From Bacillus sp. WMMC1349 (GTDB lineage Bacteria; Bacillota; Bacilli; Bacillales; Bacillaceae), in contig NZ_JABJUQ010000007.1 in NCBI RefSeq assembly GCF_013155385.1, positions 850,001 through 914,000 on the forward strand: 64,000 bases of DNA. Reading direction: 5' to 3'. The position numbers and the translations under genes are program-made. Positions within the stretch are counted from its first letter, which is position 1. Each line of letters starts with the position of its first letter. Shown here piece after piece: positions 27,543 through 35,895 of this stretch. The notes under the pieces are model-generated. The model was not told the DNA's origin and did not search any database. It saw only the letters and a list, made by a program, of their open reading frames with translations.

Positions 27543-27847
27543 GTAATAAATACGTCCAGTCAAGAGGAGTCGATCAACTCCATTCAATTGTTAGTGAACT
27601 TGCTCCGTTTGCAAGCAGATGTTTATGTCGCGGACTAACATTTGATGTAGTACTAATCTAGTGCCAGTTAAATTTATGAATCCTGTTAAAACAGTCGGAA
27701 TGACTTAGGGACAACCTAAAAAATGAAGAAACTACAGAAGGTTTTTATAAGCTTTCTTAAAATACCAAGGCAATGATTAATGTTTTTTAATTTAATGTGT
27801 ATTTCTCGGTCTTGCATGGTTGTAAGAGGGCGTCGATTAAGACGCCT
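27543..27847. other. No gene seen
   Basis: About 300 bases of AT-rich DNA; no supported frame, RNA or repeat. Confidence 0.5.
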
Positions 27848-28204
27848 TTAATTCGGTTTGAAACTCCCTACAAAACTTTCTCCGGTTTTCTCCATTTCTA
27901 CAAGCTGTTGTGCGCTTGCACTAATGCGCTGGGCAAGTACCTCCTGTGCTTTTCCGGTGAAACTGCAAAGGAGGGTTGAGTAAACTGTGATCATTTCTTT
28001 ATGCATGTTATCTGTCTTAAACTTGGGTTTGAGTTTCGTTTGAACATCTGTCAATTTTGTTGTAGCTGTTGTTCGCATAGCTATTCTCAACATATTCCGC
28101 TGATTGTGACGGAGCAAAAGCGGATCGTCTTTTAAATCTAGCTGATTCGCACGTCCTAGTAAATCGAGAGAGTTCGTTTTTTTAAAAGAATCCATGGTTC
28201 CCAA
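27848..28204 (-). CDS. Hypothetical protein, helical
   Basis: 118 residues on the minus strand; the ATG (or the ATG two codons later) follows the end of the next-listed frame by only a few bases, so the two were co-transcribed. All-helical, with many Leu/Lys and the C-terminal RISASAQQLVEMEKTGESF. No family recognised. A decayed copy of its 3' end lies near 25.3 kb, which suggests tandem duplication typical of toxin/immunity cassettes. Confidence 0.5.
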   Translation of the reverse strand: MGTMDSFKKTNSLDLLGRANQLDLKDDPLLLRHNQRNMLRIAMRTTATTKLTDVQTKLKPKFKTDNMHKEMITVYSTLLCSFTGKAQEVLAQRISASAQQLVEMEKTGESFVGSFKPN

Positions 28205-28207
28205 CTC

Positions 28208-28790
28208 CTATAATTTCAGCCATTTGGCAAGTATTTTATCTTTCGCTTTAAAATCCTTTCCAATCTGCGATAAATAGCCGCTAATATCCTCTAAATCTGA
28301 AATCGTGTTTTTTAGGGAATTTATGAATGTTTCTTCAGCTACTGGGTCATAAAAAAGCGGATTTTTTTTGTCATCAAACGATTGAGCGATGTCTTTCAGT
28401 GTAGTGTTTACATCTTCGGAGGTCAGTTGATCGAATAAAGTGTGGCCGACTTGGCGATAAGTTTCAGCTTTTACTTCTTGTATCGCAACGTCATGTTCTT
28501 GGTAGGCATTCTCAGCTTCTTTTTTCATTGTGTGCAAGTGATCGATGATTGTGTTTACTTTTTCCGCGAGTTGTTTCGCAATTTCTGGTGTAATCTTAAT
28601 CGTTTCATTTCCGTTAGCAATTTCCGCAGGCAGCATGGCATCAAATGTTGTATCATAAGCGAGTTTACTTCCGTTTATATTTTGAATGTTGCCATCCTTA
28701 TCAAACGTAAAATGATTGTCTTCATCCAATGAGTATCAGGATTATGAAAGACAAAAGTATCAAAAAGTATTTGGTGTTTTTTCCAACTTG
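28208..28790 (-). pseudogene. 5'-damaged gene, possible lipase-like/DUF6792-type tail
   Basis: The open frame 28208-28729 lacks a ribosome site; its first codon is a TTG. In a neighbouring frame just upstream one reads FVFHNPDTHW, which joins smoothly to LDEDNHFTFDKDGNIQNING, so a one-base shift broke the gene. The rest is helical (KVNTIIDHLHTMKKEAENAY). I think it resembles the C-terminal part of secreted lipase-like proteins near LXG loci, but this is weak. Part of it (LTSEDVNTTLKDI) recurs at 30.5 kb. Confidence 0.5.
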
Positions 28791-28887
28791 ATCGATTATT
28801 AGATATATCTAAATAAAAAACTCCCAAAAAATAAATATCTATTGGTGAATTTAGGGTAATTTATTTAAGGGTTTTATCTTACATCTA

Positions 28888-29160
28888 TCAACCAGCTTGT
28901 TTTACGGTAGTAAGTTGTTTTTGAAGCAGTCGTTTACTTGCTAATTTTATACCGTTGTAAACCACGGTAATTAGGTTAAAATAGACTTTTGTCCGTTCCA
29001 CCGTTCGGTATCTATTGTTATTGAGTTGGGAGAAATCCTTTAAATAACCAATGACACGTTCCACGTAGAGGTTTGTCCAGGCTTTTGATCCCCGTGCAGG
29101 AGGGCTATATCGTTGGAAATATGGTCTATCTTTACTTTGCAAACTTTTTGACAAAGGCAA
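28888..29160 (-). pseudogene. Transposase DDE-domain C-terminal fragment
   Basis: A 90-residue tail with SPPARGSKAWTNLYVERVIG, LNNNRYRTVERTKVYFNL and VYNGIKLASKRL, the usual end of IS1182/IS4-type DDE transposases common in Bacillus. The N-terminal catalytic part is absent. Confidence 0.7.
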
Positions 29161-29252
29161 TCATCTGCAAAAGGACATTCAACATATTTTTCGCTCGTGA
29201 ATGTTTCAGAATTCTATAATTTTAATTCTTGGTATTAAAAAAGGCTGGTTAA

Positions 29253-30260
29253 TTATCCTACTGAGTTTTCGTTATAAATTATTTTGATATCATCTGTTGC
29301 GTATACAGTAGCTGTTACTCCGTTAGGTAGAGTTAACATAGGGTCCGTATGACCAAAATCTACATCGATAACAATTGGGAAATCATAGCCTTCGGTCGCT
29401 TGATTAATAATTGAGAATAAAGTTTTTGGTGTAGAGAGATTAACCTTCAGATGAAATCGTCCCAATACAAGGCCCGAGATTTTCTCAAATACACCTAGAT
29501 GTCTCATATGAGTGAGGTATCTATCGATGGTGGCTGGTGATTCATTTTCATCATCTTCAATGAATAAAATTTTATTATCAAATGCAGGAATAAAGTCAGT
29601 TCCAGCTAAAGACAACAATGTTCCCATGTTTCCAGCTATTATTTCACCATGCATTACTCCTTTTTTAAGGATTTTCGGTCCTTGATTTAAAACAAGTTTT
29701 CTTTTTCTATTATCATCTTTATCCCATGCTAAAAGTTCACTTGTCCAATGACTACTAGGCAATATCTCTTGTTTGGGACTAGAACTCATTAAAGTATTTT
29801 TAAAAGATTGTAAGGTATAATCGAAAATTCCACCGTATTCCCCGAATTGAGGAAGAATAGAGGGACCTAAGTAAGTGATCATATTGGTTTTTTTATGAAT
29901 AGCTAATAATACAGCTGTAAAATCGCTATAACCCATGATGATTTTTGGATTTTCCCTTATTAGATCATAATCAATTTTATCAATTAACTGGTTGGAATTG
30001 TAGCCTCCAATTGTATTAATGATGGCTTTAACTTCTTTATCATCGATTAGTTCATGAAAATCTTTTAATCGTTCTGTCACTGTCCCAGCCAAATGCCCGT
30101 TTTTTTTAAGCGCATTTCGTCCAACTTTTACTTTAAAGCCTAATCGTTTGAGTTCCTCAATTCCTCGATCAAACCTTCTTGGACATAAAGCTGCAACTGG
30201 AGACGAAGTTGAGATTACGCCTATTGTATCTTCGAAGTGTAATTTAGTTGGTTTTATCAT
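29253..30260 (-). CDS. S66 peptidase, MccF/LD-carboxypeptidase-like
   Basis: 335 residues, CGGAGG ribosome site. Serine peptidase family S66: nucleophile S112 in MGYSDFT, acid E235 in LFIEDDE, H304 in FGHTDPM. Length and the GYSDFTAVL context are closer to MccF-type proteins, which cleave toxic aminoacyl-nucleotides such as processed microcin C, than to LdcA murein recycling enzymes. Cytoplasmic (no signal peptide). Stands alone next to a set of immunity-type genes, which supports a self-protection role, by inference. Confidence 0.88.
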   Translation of the reverse strand: MIKPTKLHFEDTIGVISTSSPVAALCPRRFDRGIEELKRLGFKVKVGRNALKKNGHLAGTVTERLKDFHELIDDKEVKAIINTIGGYNSNQLIDKIDYDLIRENPKIIMGYSDFTAVLLAIHKKTNMITYLGPSILPQFGEYGGIFDYTLQSFKNTLMSSSPKQEILPSSHWTSELLAWDKDDNRKRKLVLNQGPKILKKGVMHGEIIAGNMGTLLSLAGTDFIPAFDNKILFIEDDENESPATIDRYLTHMRHLGVFEKISGLVLGRFHLKVNLSTPKTLFSIINQATEGYDFPIVIDVDFGHTDPMLTLPNGVTATVYATDDIKIIYNENSVG

Positions 30261-30865
30261 TTAAATAACCTCCGTATCAGATTTTTATCCATCGGCTCTT
30301 ATAGCTTGGATTTCATCAAGTACAATTTCAGCTAAAAAATAAAGACCGTATGGGATTGCTCTAATAGTTTAGTTTTCTAGGAGTAATATGGAGATATATT
30401 TAGTTGAAATCACCAATTTAGCTGATTGGGAACTTTCAATAAAAGAGTTCAAAGGTTTAATAAACAGGATAAAACCCAATCAATAGTTGGGGAAGTTTTA
30501 ATCAGGTATCTTATCATTGAAAAAATGATTCTTTCCATCTTTTGAGTGATATCTTTCAGTGTAGTGTTTACATCTTCGGAGGTCAAGCTACGCATAACCC
30601 GAGAAAGGACAGATTTCTTGACGGATTTTTTTCCATTATGGTTCATGCTTATTCCACCAACCGGCACCGACTATATCTTCTGGGTTTACGATCGACTTAC
30701 GTATCGTTCATATTCACCGTTATTAATTTCCTTTGTTTTTCTTCTGAATGCAACTTAACAATGCATGGGACAGGTTTATAGCGTTTTCTCTTACATTTGA
30801 TATACTTCGTTATGTCTACAAACTTTATGATCAAATAGAAATACAATTGTATAGGGGGCTACATC
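30261..30865. other. Degenerate stretch with duplicated fragments
   Basis: An AGGAG site and ATG at 30388 start a 32-codon frame (MEIYLVEITNLADWELSIKE...) ending at 30486, probably a truncated gene. At 30541-30585 about 43 bp repeat the 28386-28428 sequence nearly exactly (encoding LTSEDVNTTLKDI on the minus strand). Nothing intact. Confidence 0.5.
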
Positions 30866-31204
30866 ATGGATGATAAAGAAAGAGAGGAGCTTGCAGCAAG
30901 CTTGATGCATATGAAACATGCAATTGTTTCATTATATGAACATCTTGCGCCAGAATTCACGACAAGAGATTTTGTTATCTTGAAGTATGGACTGTCTGCA
31001 GAAGAAACAGGCAAACTGGAAAAGTACCTTGTTGATCAGTATATGAATAACGAAGTTCCTACAAAAAGAGACGTGAAAGCAAAGTTGGCAGAAATTCAAG
31101 GTCTTCCAAAGGATAGCATTCCAATGAAAAAAGTGATCGATATCCTTAAGGGTTATCAAGCAGATGGCATCATGAACAAGATGATTAAAAAAATCTTAAA
31201 GTAG
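30866..31204 (+). CDS. Hypothetical helical protein
   Basis: 112 residues, start ATG 6-12 nt after AGGGGG. Charged, helical, soluble: MDDKEREELAASLMHMKHAI at the start, VPTKRDVKAKLAEIQGLP in the middle and a Lys-rich C-terminus. No family recognised. Single gene with no operon partner. Confidence 0.6.
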   Translation: MDDKEREELAASLMHMKHAIVSLYEHLAPEFTTRDFVILKYGLSAEETGKLEKYLVDQYMNNEVPTKRDVKAKLAEIQGLPKDSIPMKKVIDILKGYQADGIMNKMIKKILK

Positions 31205-31403
31205 CAGGTCAAATGTAGAGGCGGCCCATTTCCTTGTTTTATTTCTAGCGATTGGAGTCTTCTATCGTTAGGTGTCTATGGATTTAACTTCCGATTCGTT
31301 GTTTTTTAATGAACCTCTTCATAAAAAGTTCACAAAATTGTCACTTACATGAAAGATTTTCCCCTTGCTATACTTACAAAATATATGAAAGGAGAATTAT
31401 TGA

Positions 31404-31898
31404 ATGCCAACAACTAAGAAAGAAAGTGTAATATTTGGATTCATTATGTGTTTCGGAATGGTTGTCGTGATGTCGGCCTATAACCTCATGATCAATGGGC
31501 AAATTGGTCATATGTCAGTGGGGCATATCATCTTGGAAGTGTTTATTGGTTTTTGTACCGCACTTATTCTCGACTTATGTCTCGTAGGTCCTGTTGCAAA
31601 AGCGATCACCTTTAAATTACCTTTTGATAAATCCAAAAAGATATTGGTCGTGTTATCTATGTCTCTTTTGATGATACTAGGAATGGTCTTTTTTATGTCC
31701 ATTTTTGGCCTTGTCACGCTTATGATGTCTAAAGGATTAGATGGTCAAGGAATGATTGAAACGTACTTGATGATTTATTTTAAAAACTTTATTGTAGCAT
31801 TTCCACTACAATTAATTGTGATGGGACCATTCGTAAGATTTATTTTTATTAAATTTATTAAACGAGAAAACGAAAACTTACCATTAGTTACAGATTAA
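31404..31898 (+). CDS. DUF2798-type small membrane protein
   Basis: 164 residues, AAAGGAG site. Four transmembrane helices (about 9-27, 42-64, 79-105, 124-146), with a repeated arrangement typical of DUF2798 proteins (VGHIILEVFIGFCTALIL, NFIVAFPLQLIVMGPFVRFI). Function of the family unknown. A -35/-10 pair was not clear. Confidence 0.75.
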   Translation: MPTTKKESVIFGFIMCFGMVVVMSAYNLMINGQIGHMSVGHIILEVFIGFCTALILDLCLVGPVAKAITFKLPFDKSKKILVVLSMSLLMILGMVFFMSIFGLVTLMMSKGLDGQGMIETYLMIYFKNFIVAFPLQLIVMGPFVRFIFIKFIKRENENLPLVTD

Positions 31899-32001
31899 GT
31901 AAATCTTTTAAATGAGCAACGAACTTCTTTGTTTTGATTATTACAATTAATATTAAACCTTCTTAAGATGAAGTAAAGTCTCATTAGAAAGAAGGGTCTT
32001 C

Positions 32002-32643
32002 ATGAAAGCTGTTATCTTTGATTTAGACGGTGTCATCGTCTCAACTGATCTGTATCACTTTGAAGCATGGAAGGAAATTTGTGACCAAGAAGAAATTCCT
32101 TTTAACAAAGAAATAAATAAAAGACTACGAGGTGTAAGCAGACTAGCATGCGTAGATATTTTACTTGAAAATGCTAGTCGCAATTACACACAGGGTGAAA
32201 AAGAACAGTTAGCTGCAAGAAAAAACAAACGATATGTCTCTAACATTGAGAAGTTAACTGCTCTTGACATACTTCCTGGGGTAAATGATTTATTAAAAGA
32301 CTTCAAAAATTCAGGGATGAAACTTGCAATTGGTTCTTCCAGCAAAAATACAGCTTTAATCTTGGAGAAGCTAGGCCTCACATCTCATTTTGATGCTGTT
32401 GTTTCAGGTCATGATATTAAGAAAAGCAAGCCTGATCCAGAAGTATTTTTACTGGCTGCAGAACGTTTAAAGGAAGAACCACAGCAATGCATCGTCATTG
32501 AAGATGCAAGTGCTGGTGTAGAAGCTGCCGTTACAGCCGGTATGAAGGTTGTAGGAGTGGGAGATAACATTGGGAACACACTCGCTACACTCAAAGTTGC
32601 ATCATTAACAGACATGACGGCAGAGAAAATAAAAAAATTATAG
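32002..32643 (+). CDS. pgmB: Beta-phosphoglucomutase (HAD superfamily)
   Basis: 213 residues, AGAAAGAAGG site. HAD subfamily I: D7 and D9 in FDLDGVIVS, cap domain with FEAWKEIC (contact for the sugar phosphate), motif II GSSSKNTA, motif III Lys and KSKPDPEVFL, motif IV IEDASAGVEAA. Converts beta-glucose-1-P to glucose-6-P through beta-glucose-1,6-bisP. Usually next to maltose/trehalose phosphorylases; here it is a lone gene beside a rhamnoside locus, so another HAD sugar phosphatase is possible. Confidence 0.8.
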   Translation: MKAVIFDLDGVIVSTDLYHFEAWKEICDQEEIPFNKEINKRLRGVSRLACVDILLENASRNYTQGEKEQLAARKNKRYVSNIEKLTALDILPGVNDLLKDFKNSGMKLAIGSSSKNTALILEKLGLTSHFDAVVSGHDIKKSKPDPEVFLLAAERLKEEPQQCIVIEDASAGVEAAVTAGMKVVGVGDNIGNTLATLKVASLTDMTAEKIKKL

Positions 32644-32653
32644 TTCAAGCAAG

Positions 32654-32697
32654 ATCTGCATGGACCCGTACGACGGTAGTCCAGTGCAGATTTTTGT
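32654..32697. terminator. Terminator between pgmB and the AraC gene
   Basis: ATCTGCA-TGGAC (32654-32665) pairs with GTCCAGTGCAGAT (32679-32691) with one bulge, inner CCGT/ACGG, followed by TTTTTGTTTTTG. The genes converge here, so it may serve both. Confidence 0.8.
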
Positions 32698-32719
32698 TTT
32701 TGTAAAACCCCCTGAAAGG

Positions 32720-33721
32720 CTATTTTATAGATATTTTTTTGTTCTCTTTGCGATAATCGCTTGGTGTTATGTTAAAGATTTCTTTAAATTTTTTATAGAA
32801 AAAAGTAACACTAGAATAGCCGACTTCCTCAACTATATCTGGAATAGGTAAATCTGAGTTTACAAGAATCATGGCTGCTTTACTCATCTTTTGAAGCTGT
32901 AACAAATCTTTAAATGACTTTCCAGTTCCCTTTTTTAATAAATTAGATAAATAATTTGGATGAAAATTAAAATGGTTAGCCATTTGCGTAAGTGTGCAGT
33001 TTCGATAATGATTTTCAATGTATTGTAAAAAGTCAATCAATGTATAATTTTTAGTGTCGTTGTTCGTAATATATTTTTGTTTGATCTCATCTTCTCTAAT
33101 TAATTCGGAAAACAAAATAATCAAATAAGAGTTTATGATTTCATCAAAATAAATGCGTTTATCGAAGTATTCACAAACAATGTTATTAATAACCTCAACA
33201 ATTTTTCGATTCTTTCCTGAATTAAAAACTAAAAATCGATTGTTTTGGCGATTTTCCATTAATGAATTCACTAAAAAACTAGAAATAATGCTTTGTGAAG
33301 AAAGTCTGCTTAAAAATCCTGGAGATAGATAATCTTTTTTAAGTGTAATATTTAAAACAATATCTTCTTGAGTTGTTTTTTCAACGGCATGTGGTGTTTC
33401 CTTATCAATAAGAACTAACTCTCCTTCAGTTAATGCTACAAAATGATCATGAAGCATCACTTTACATTTTCCTTGAAAAACATAAATAATTTCTATAAAT
33501 TCGTGCATATGAAACGGAATAGGTGAGTCAAAAGGCTGTTGGGTTATGACAATACTATCTTCAATAAAAGTATGGTTACATGTATCAATGGTATGGTTAA
33601 ATAAATAGACTTCTTTACTATGAATCATGATCTTTTCGTGAGGAATGATTTTATCAAAGTCCTCTATCTTATGTGTTGTTTGTTGGGAGAGTAAATATGG
33701 TCTAAGTTGATGAGAATTCAT
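32720..33721 (-). CDS. AraC family regulator of the rhamnoside locus
   Basis: 333 residues. N-terminal cupin-like ligand domain (FHMHEFIEIIYVFQGKCKVM, then EGELVLIDKETPHAVEK) and C-terminal double HTH (TLTQMANHFNFHPNYLSNLL, PIPDIVEEVGYSSVTFFYKK, ITPSDYRK). GGAGGA ribosome site. Clearly paralogous to the second AraC gene at 42060. It originally faced the transporter gene divergently, since a degraded copy of that gene's 5' end still lies next to it. Likely senses rhamnose or a rhamnoside. Confidence 0.9.
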   Translation of the reverse strand: MNSHQLRPYLLSQQTTHKIEDFDKIIPHEKIMIHSKEVYLFNHTIDTCNHTFIEDSIVITQQPFDSPIPFHMHEFIEIIYVFQGKCKVMLHDHFVALTEGELVLIDKETPHAVEKTTQEDIVLNITLKKDYLSPGFLSRLSSQSIISSFLVNSLMENRQNNRFLVFNSGKNRKIVEVINNIVCEYFDKRIYFDEIINSYLIILFSELIREDEIKQKYITNNDTKNYTLIDFLQYIENHYRNCTLTQMANHFNFHPNYLSNLLKKGTGKSFKDLLQLQKMSKAAMILVNSDLPIPDIVEEVGYSSVTFFYKKFKEIFNITPSDYRKENKKISIK

Positions 33722-33761
33722 GAAAGCTCCTCCTTTTGAGCCATTATACCAGCGTAACAGA

Positions 33762-33895
33762 TGGAAGCGTTTGCTATTGTATGATTATAACATGATATTT
33801 ATAAATTAATATTTCTAAAAAGAGTGGTGAGAGTGGGGGGAACTAGGAAATATCAGGTGTATGATAAAAAACTCACAGTTAAAAAATCTACTTAT
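33762..33895 (+). pseudogene. Degraded copy of the transporter upstream region and 5' end, with cre-like site
   Basis: Position by position it mirrors 35825-35960: a cre-like TGGAAGCGTTTGCT (33762-33775), TTAATATTTCTAAAAAGAGTG, a GTGGGGGGAACTAGGAAATA segment matching the ATGGGGGAAACGGCTAG start, and AAAAAACTCA. The ATG is lost. The remaining part of this gap up to 34058 holds nothing recognised except a short inverted repeat near 33990-34015 (TTGAAATC/GATTTCAA). Confidence 0.7.
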
Positions 33896-34058
33896 GTTAC
33901 TCCACAATCTAGCCCGCTTTTTGAAGACCAAAACAAGTTCCTATCAATCTCTCATCTATTGTCAATCGGGAAATGCATGAGTTGAAATCCACGACATGTA
34001 CCGTGAGATTTCAACTCACCATGAGGCATTCATTCTAGCAAAACCGCATTAAGGTAGA

Positions 34059-35186
34059 CTACCTCCTCCTTTGTCGTTGTATCCTAGTACCACTAAGGAG
34101 TTCATAATAAAATATTCTTTTCCGCTGGATCACTCTCCAAATAAAATGGGAGTAGAATAGAATTTGAATCATGAAGATAAACACAACTCCTAAAAATTGA
34201 GTCATAGGGTCCATCCCGACTCCTGTAACCGTATAAAGCGGAAAATAAGTTAAGAGTCCATAGCCAAAATAAAGAGACCCATTTCTAATGACTATCTCTT
34301 TAAAACGAAGCCTTTCAGATTGTCCATAAACCTTTAATTTAACAATATACATTCCAATGGTTTTGCCGTTTGTTAGGAAAACAAAGACAATGAAATAAAC
34401 AAAATAAACACCGGAAAATGCAACTAGGAAATAGGTGAATCCGAATGTCTCAAGACCGAACACAAGATGAATCCATAAGATCACCGCATTTACTATGATC
34501 ATGTCAAAGAAAAAAGCTAAGAATCGATGTATGAGTGAAACTGGTTTTTCTTCTAAATCTACTCCGTCATCCAGTGTATCTTTACTTGGGAAAAGATAAA
34601 GAAAAATCGGAGCAATCAAAAAGCCTGCTATTGTACCACTCGTGTTGAGGATAAGATCGTCCACATCAAATAGTCGATAAGGACAATTATAATAGCCATA
34701 TATGCCTGTTACTTGGGTAAGTTCAAAAAATAAAGAGACAAAAAAGCCAGCGATTGCAGCTGCCCAAACTTTTTTACGATTGAAATAATATCTTACATAA
34801 ATACCTAAGGGCAACAACAGGAGAAAGTTAAATACCGTTTGAAGAAAAGCTCTCTCAGTCAACATATGGAGGTATGTTGATGGAACGTTCCATTGTACAT
34901 TCGTTTCTTTTAAAAAATCATAGATGAAAATAAAAGGTACAAAATTATAATGTCCTGTATATGGTAATTGTAATGAACACGTATCCCTTGTTGAGGGAAA
35001 AGGTAAAATGACGAGATATAAGGCAATCATACAATATAATACGAAGGAATAGGTTATAAATACACGGAATTTATTAATATATCCATATCTTCGATAGTTA
35101 AATATTAAAAATGGAATGGTGAGAATGGCAGCCACAAATGGAAAGGATAAAAAAGCTTTTTCAATTGATAAAATATACGTCCCCAT
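34059..35186 (-). CDS. VanZ-RDD fusion membrane protein
   Basis: 375 residues. The N-terminal half is a VanZ-like domain (multiple helices with YNFVPFIFIYDFL, VFNFLLLLPLGIYVRYYF, SLFFELTQVTGIYGYYNCPY, FDVDDLILNTSGT). The C-terminal half is an RDD domain (LIHRFLAFFFDMIIVNAVIL, GKTIGMYIVKLKV). This two-domain protein is found in Firmicutes; function unknown. About 8-9 membrane helices. It interrupts the ancestral regulator-transporter neighbourhood. Confidence 0.88.
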   Translation of the reverse strand: MGTYILSIEKAFLSFPFVAAILTIPFLIFNYRRYGYINKFRVFITYSFVLYCMIALYLVILPFPSTRDTCSLQLPYTGHYNFVPFIFIYDFLKETNVQWNVPSTYLHMLTERAFLQTVFNFLLLLPLGIYVRYYFNRKKVWAAAIAGFFVSLFFELTQVTGIYGYYNCPYRLFDVDDLILNTSGTIAGFLIAPIFLYLFPSKDTLDDGVDLEEKPVSLIHRFLAFFFDMIIVNAVILWIHLVFGLETFGFTYFLVAFSGVYFVYFIVFVFLTNGKTIGMYIVKLKVYGQSERLRFKEIVIRNGSLYFGYGLLTYFPLYTVTGVGMDPMTQFLGVVFIFMIQILFYSHFIWRVIQRKRIFYYELLSGTRIQRQRRR

Positions 35187-35281
35187 TATTAAGTCCTCCC
35201 TTCTATCCTAGTCGCTTTAGATATGAATCTTCTGATCTTAAAAGAGAATACATTTTTCTCATCCGATTTACTTGTGATGAA

Positions 35282-35397
35282 GGGGCTGTCTGAAACGCTT
35301 TCCGCGGGCGATCCCCGAGCCTCCTCAGAGCTAGTTCCTAGTTCCTGCGAGGTCTCGCCATGCCCCCTGATTCATGTTGATAAAGGACTGTTTAGAC
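35282..35397 (+). repeat. GC-rich intergenic repeat, copy 1 (short form)
   Basis: Runs from GGGGCTGTC to the mirrored TTTAGACA-like end, with the core TTTCCGCGGGCGAT, CGAGCCTCCTCAGAGCT and GAGGTCTCGCC. Shares its parts with copies at 43039, 48044 and 61200, but lacks the GTGTGGATTGGGGA segment. Much more GC-rich than the neighbouring DNA. Confidence 0.8.
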
Positions 35398-35824
35398 AAT
35401 TCGTCATTTCGAGAGGTATCTCCTGTAAAAATTCATTCAAATGCAGCAATATTTTCCCGCTCCCCAAAATCCTCCATACCTTATCGGACTCTTCAAGTAT
35501 TGTAATACCCAAGACCCCGCCGTATCTAACATAGCGTAGTGAATGGGCTTATTGGTGTGCTATTGCTTGTGGCTAGCAGAAGTGAACGATTTCTGTTGGT
35601 TTGGGTTTGGTTGGAGGGGATAACGGTTGACATTGGAATTTGGGAGTTCATTTCTTGGTAAGGGCTAGTCATAAATTGATCTTTCCTGTTAATTGAAGCA
35701 TAAGCCACTTTCAATGACTCTGCTTCGTAAGCTGATGAAAACCTATAAAAAATCCTCCTTTTGACCTTGATGATACATCTTTGATTTGAGCAATACATCC
35801 CTTTGTTTTTACTATCGCACCATA
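35398..35824. other. Intergenic region left of the transporter
   Basis: No supported gene. A 105-codon minus-strand frame (35526-35843) has no ribosome site and low-complexity content (Ser/Thr/Gln). Its upstream part (CTCCTTTTGA) resembles the region just before the AraC gene, consistent with a duplicated intergenic segment. Confidence 0.45.
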
Positions 35825-35838
35825 TGAAAGCGCTTGCT
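35825..35838 (+). promoter_or_regulatory. cre site (CcpA) before the transporter
   Basis: TGAAAGCGCTTGCT matches the Bacillus cre consensus TGWAANCGNTNWCA at all but the last base. It lies about 58 bp before the start codon, so CcpA would repress the rhamnoside transporter when glucose is present. Confidence 0.75.
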
Positions 35839-35895
35839 ATCATAGTATTGTAACATATATGTATAAGTTAATATTCCTAAAAAGGAGTGCTAAAA

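Noticed and set aside
24349..31204. Complete LXG toxin locus
   Set aside because: Immunity-type genes are present but no LXG domain, WXG partner or toxin C-terminus was found.
35526..35843. 105-codon minus-strand frame before the GPH transporter
   Set aside because: No ribosome site, low-complexity content, and overlaps the cre/promoter region.
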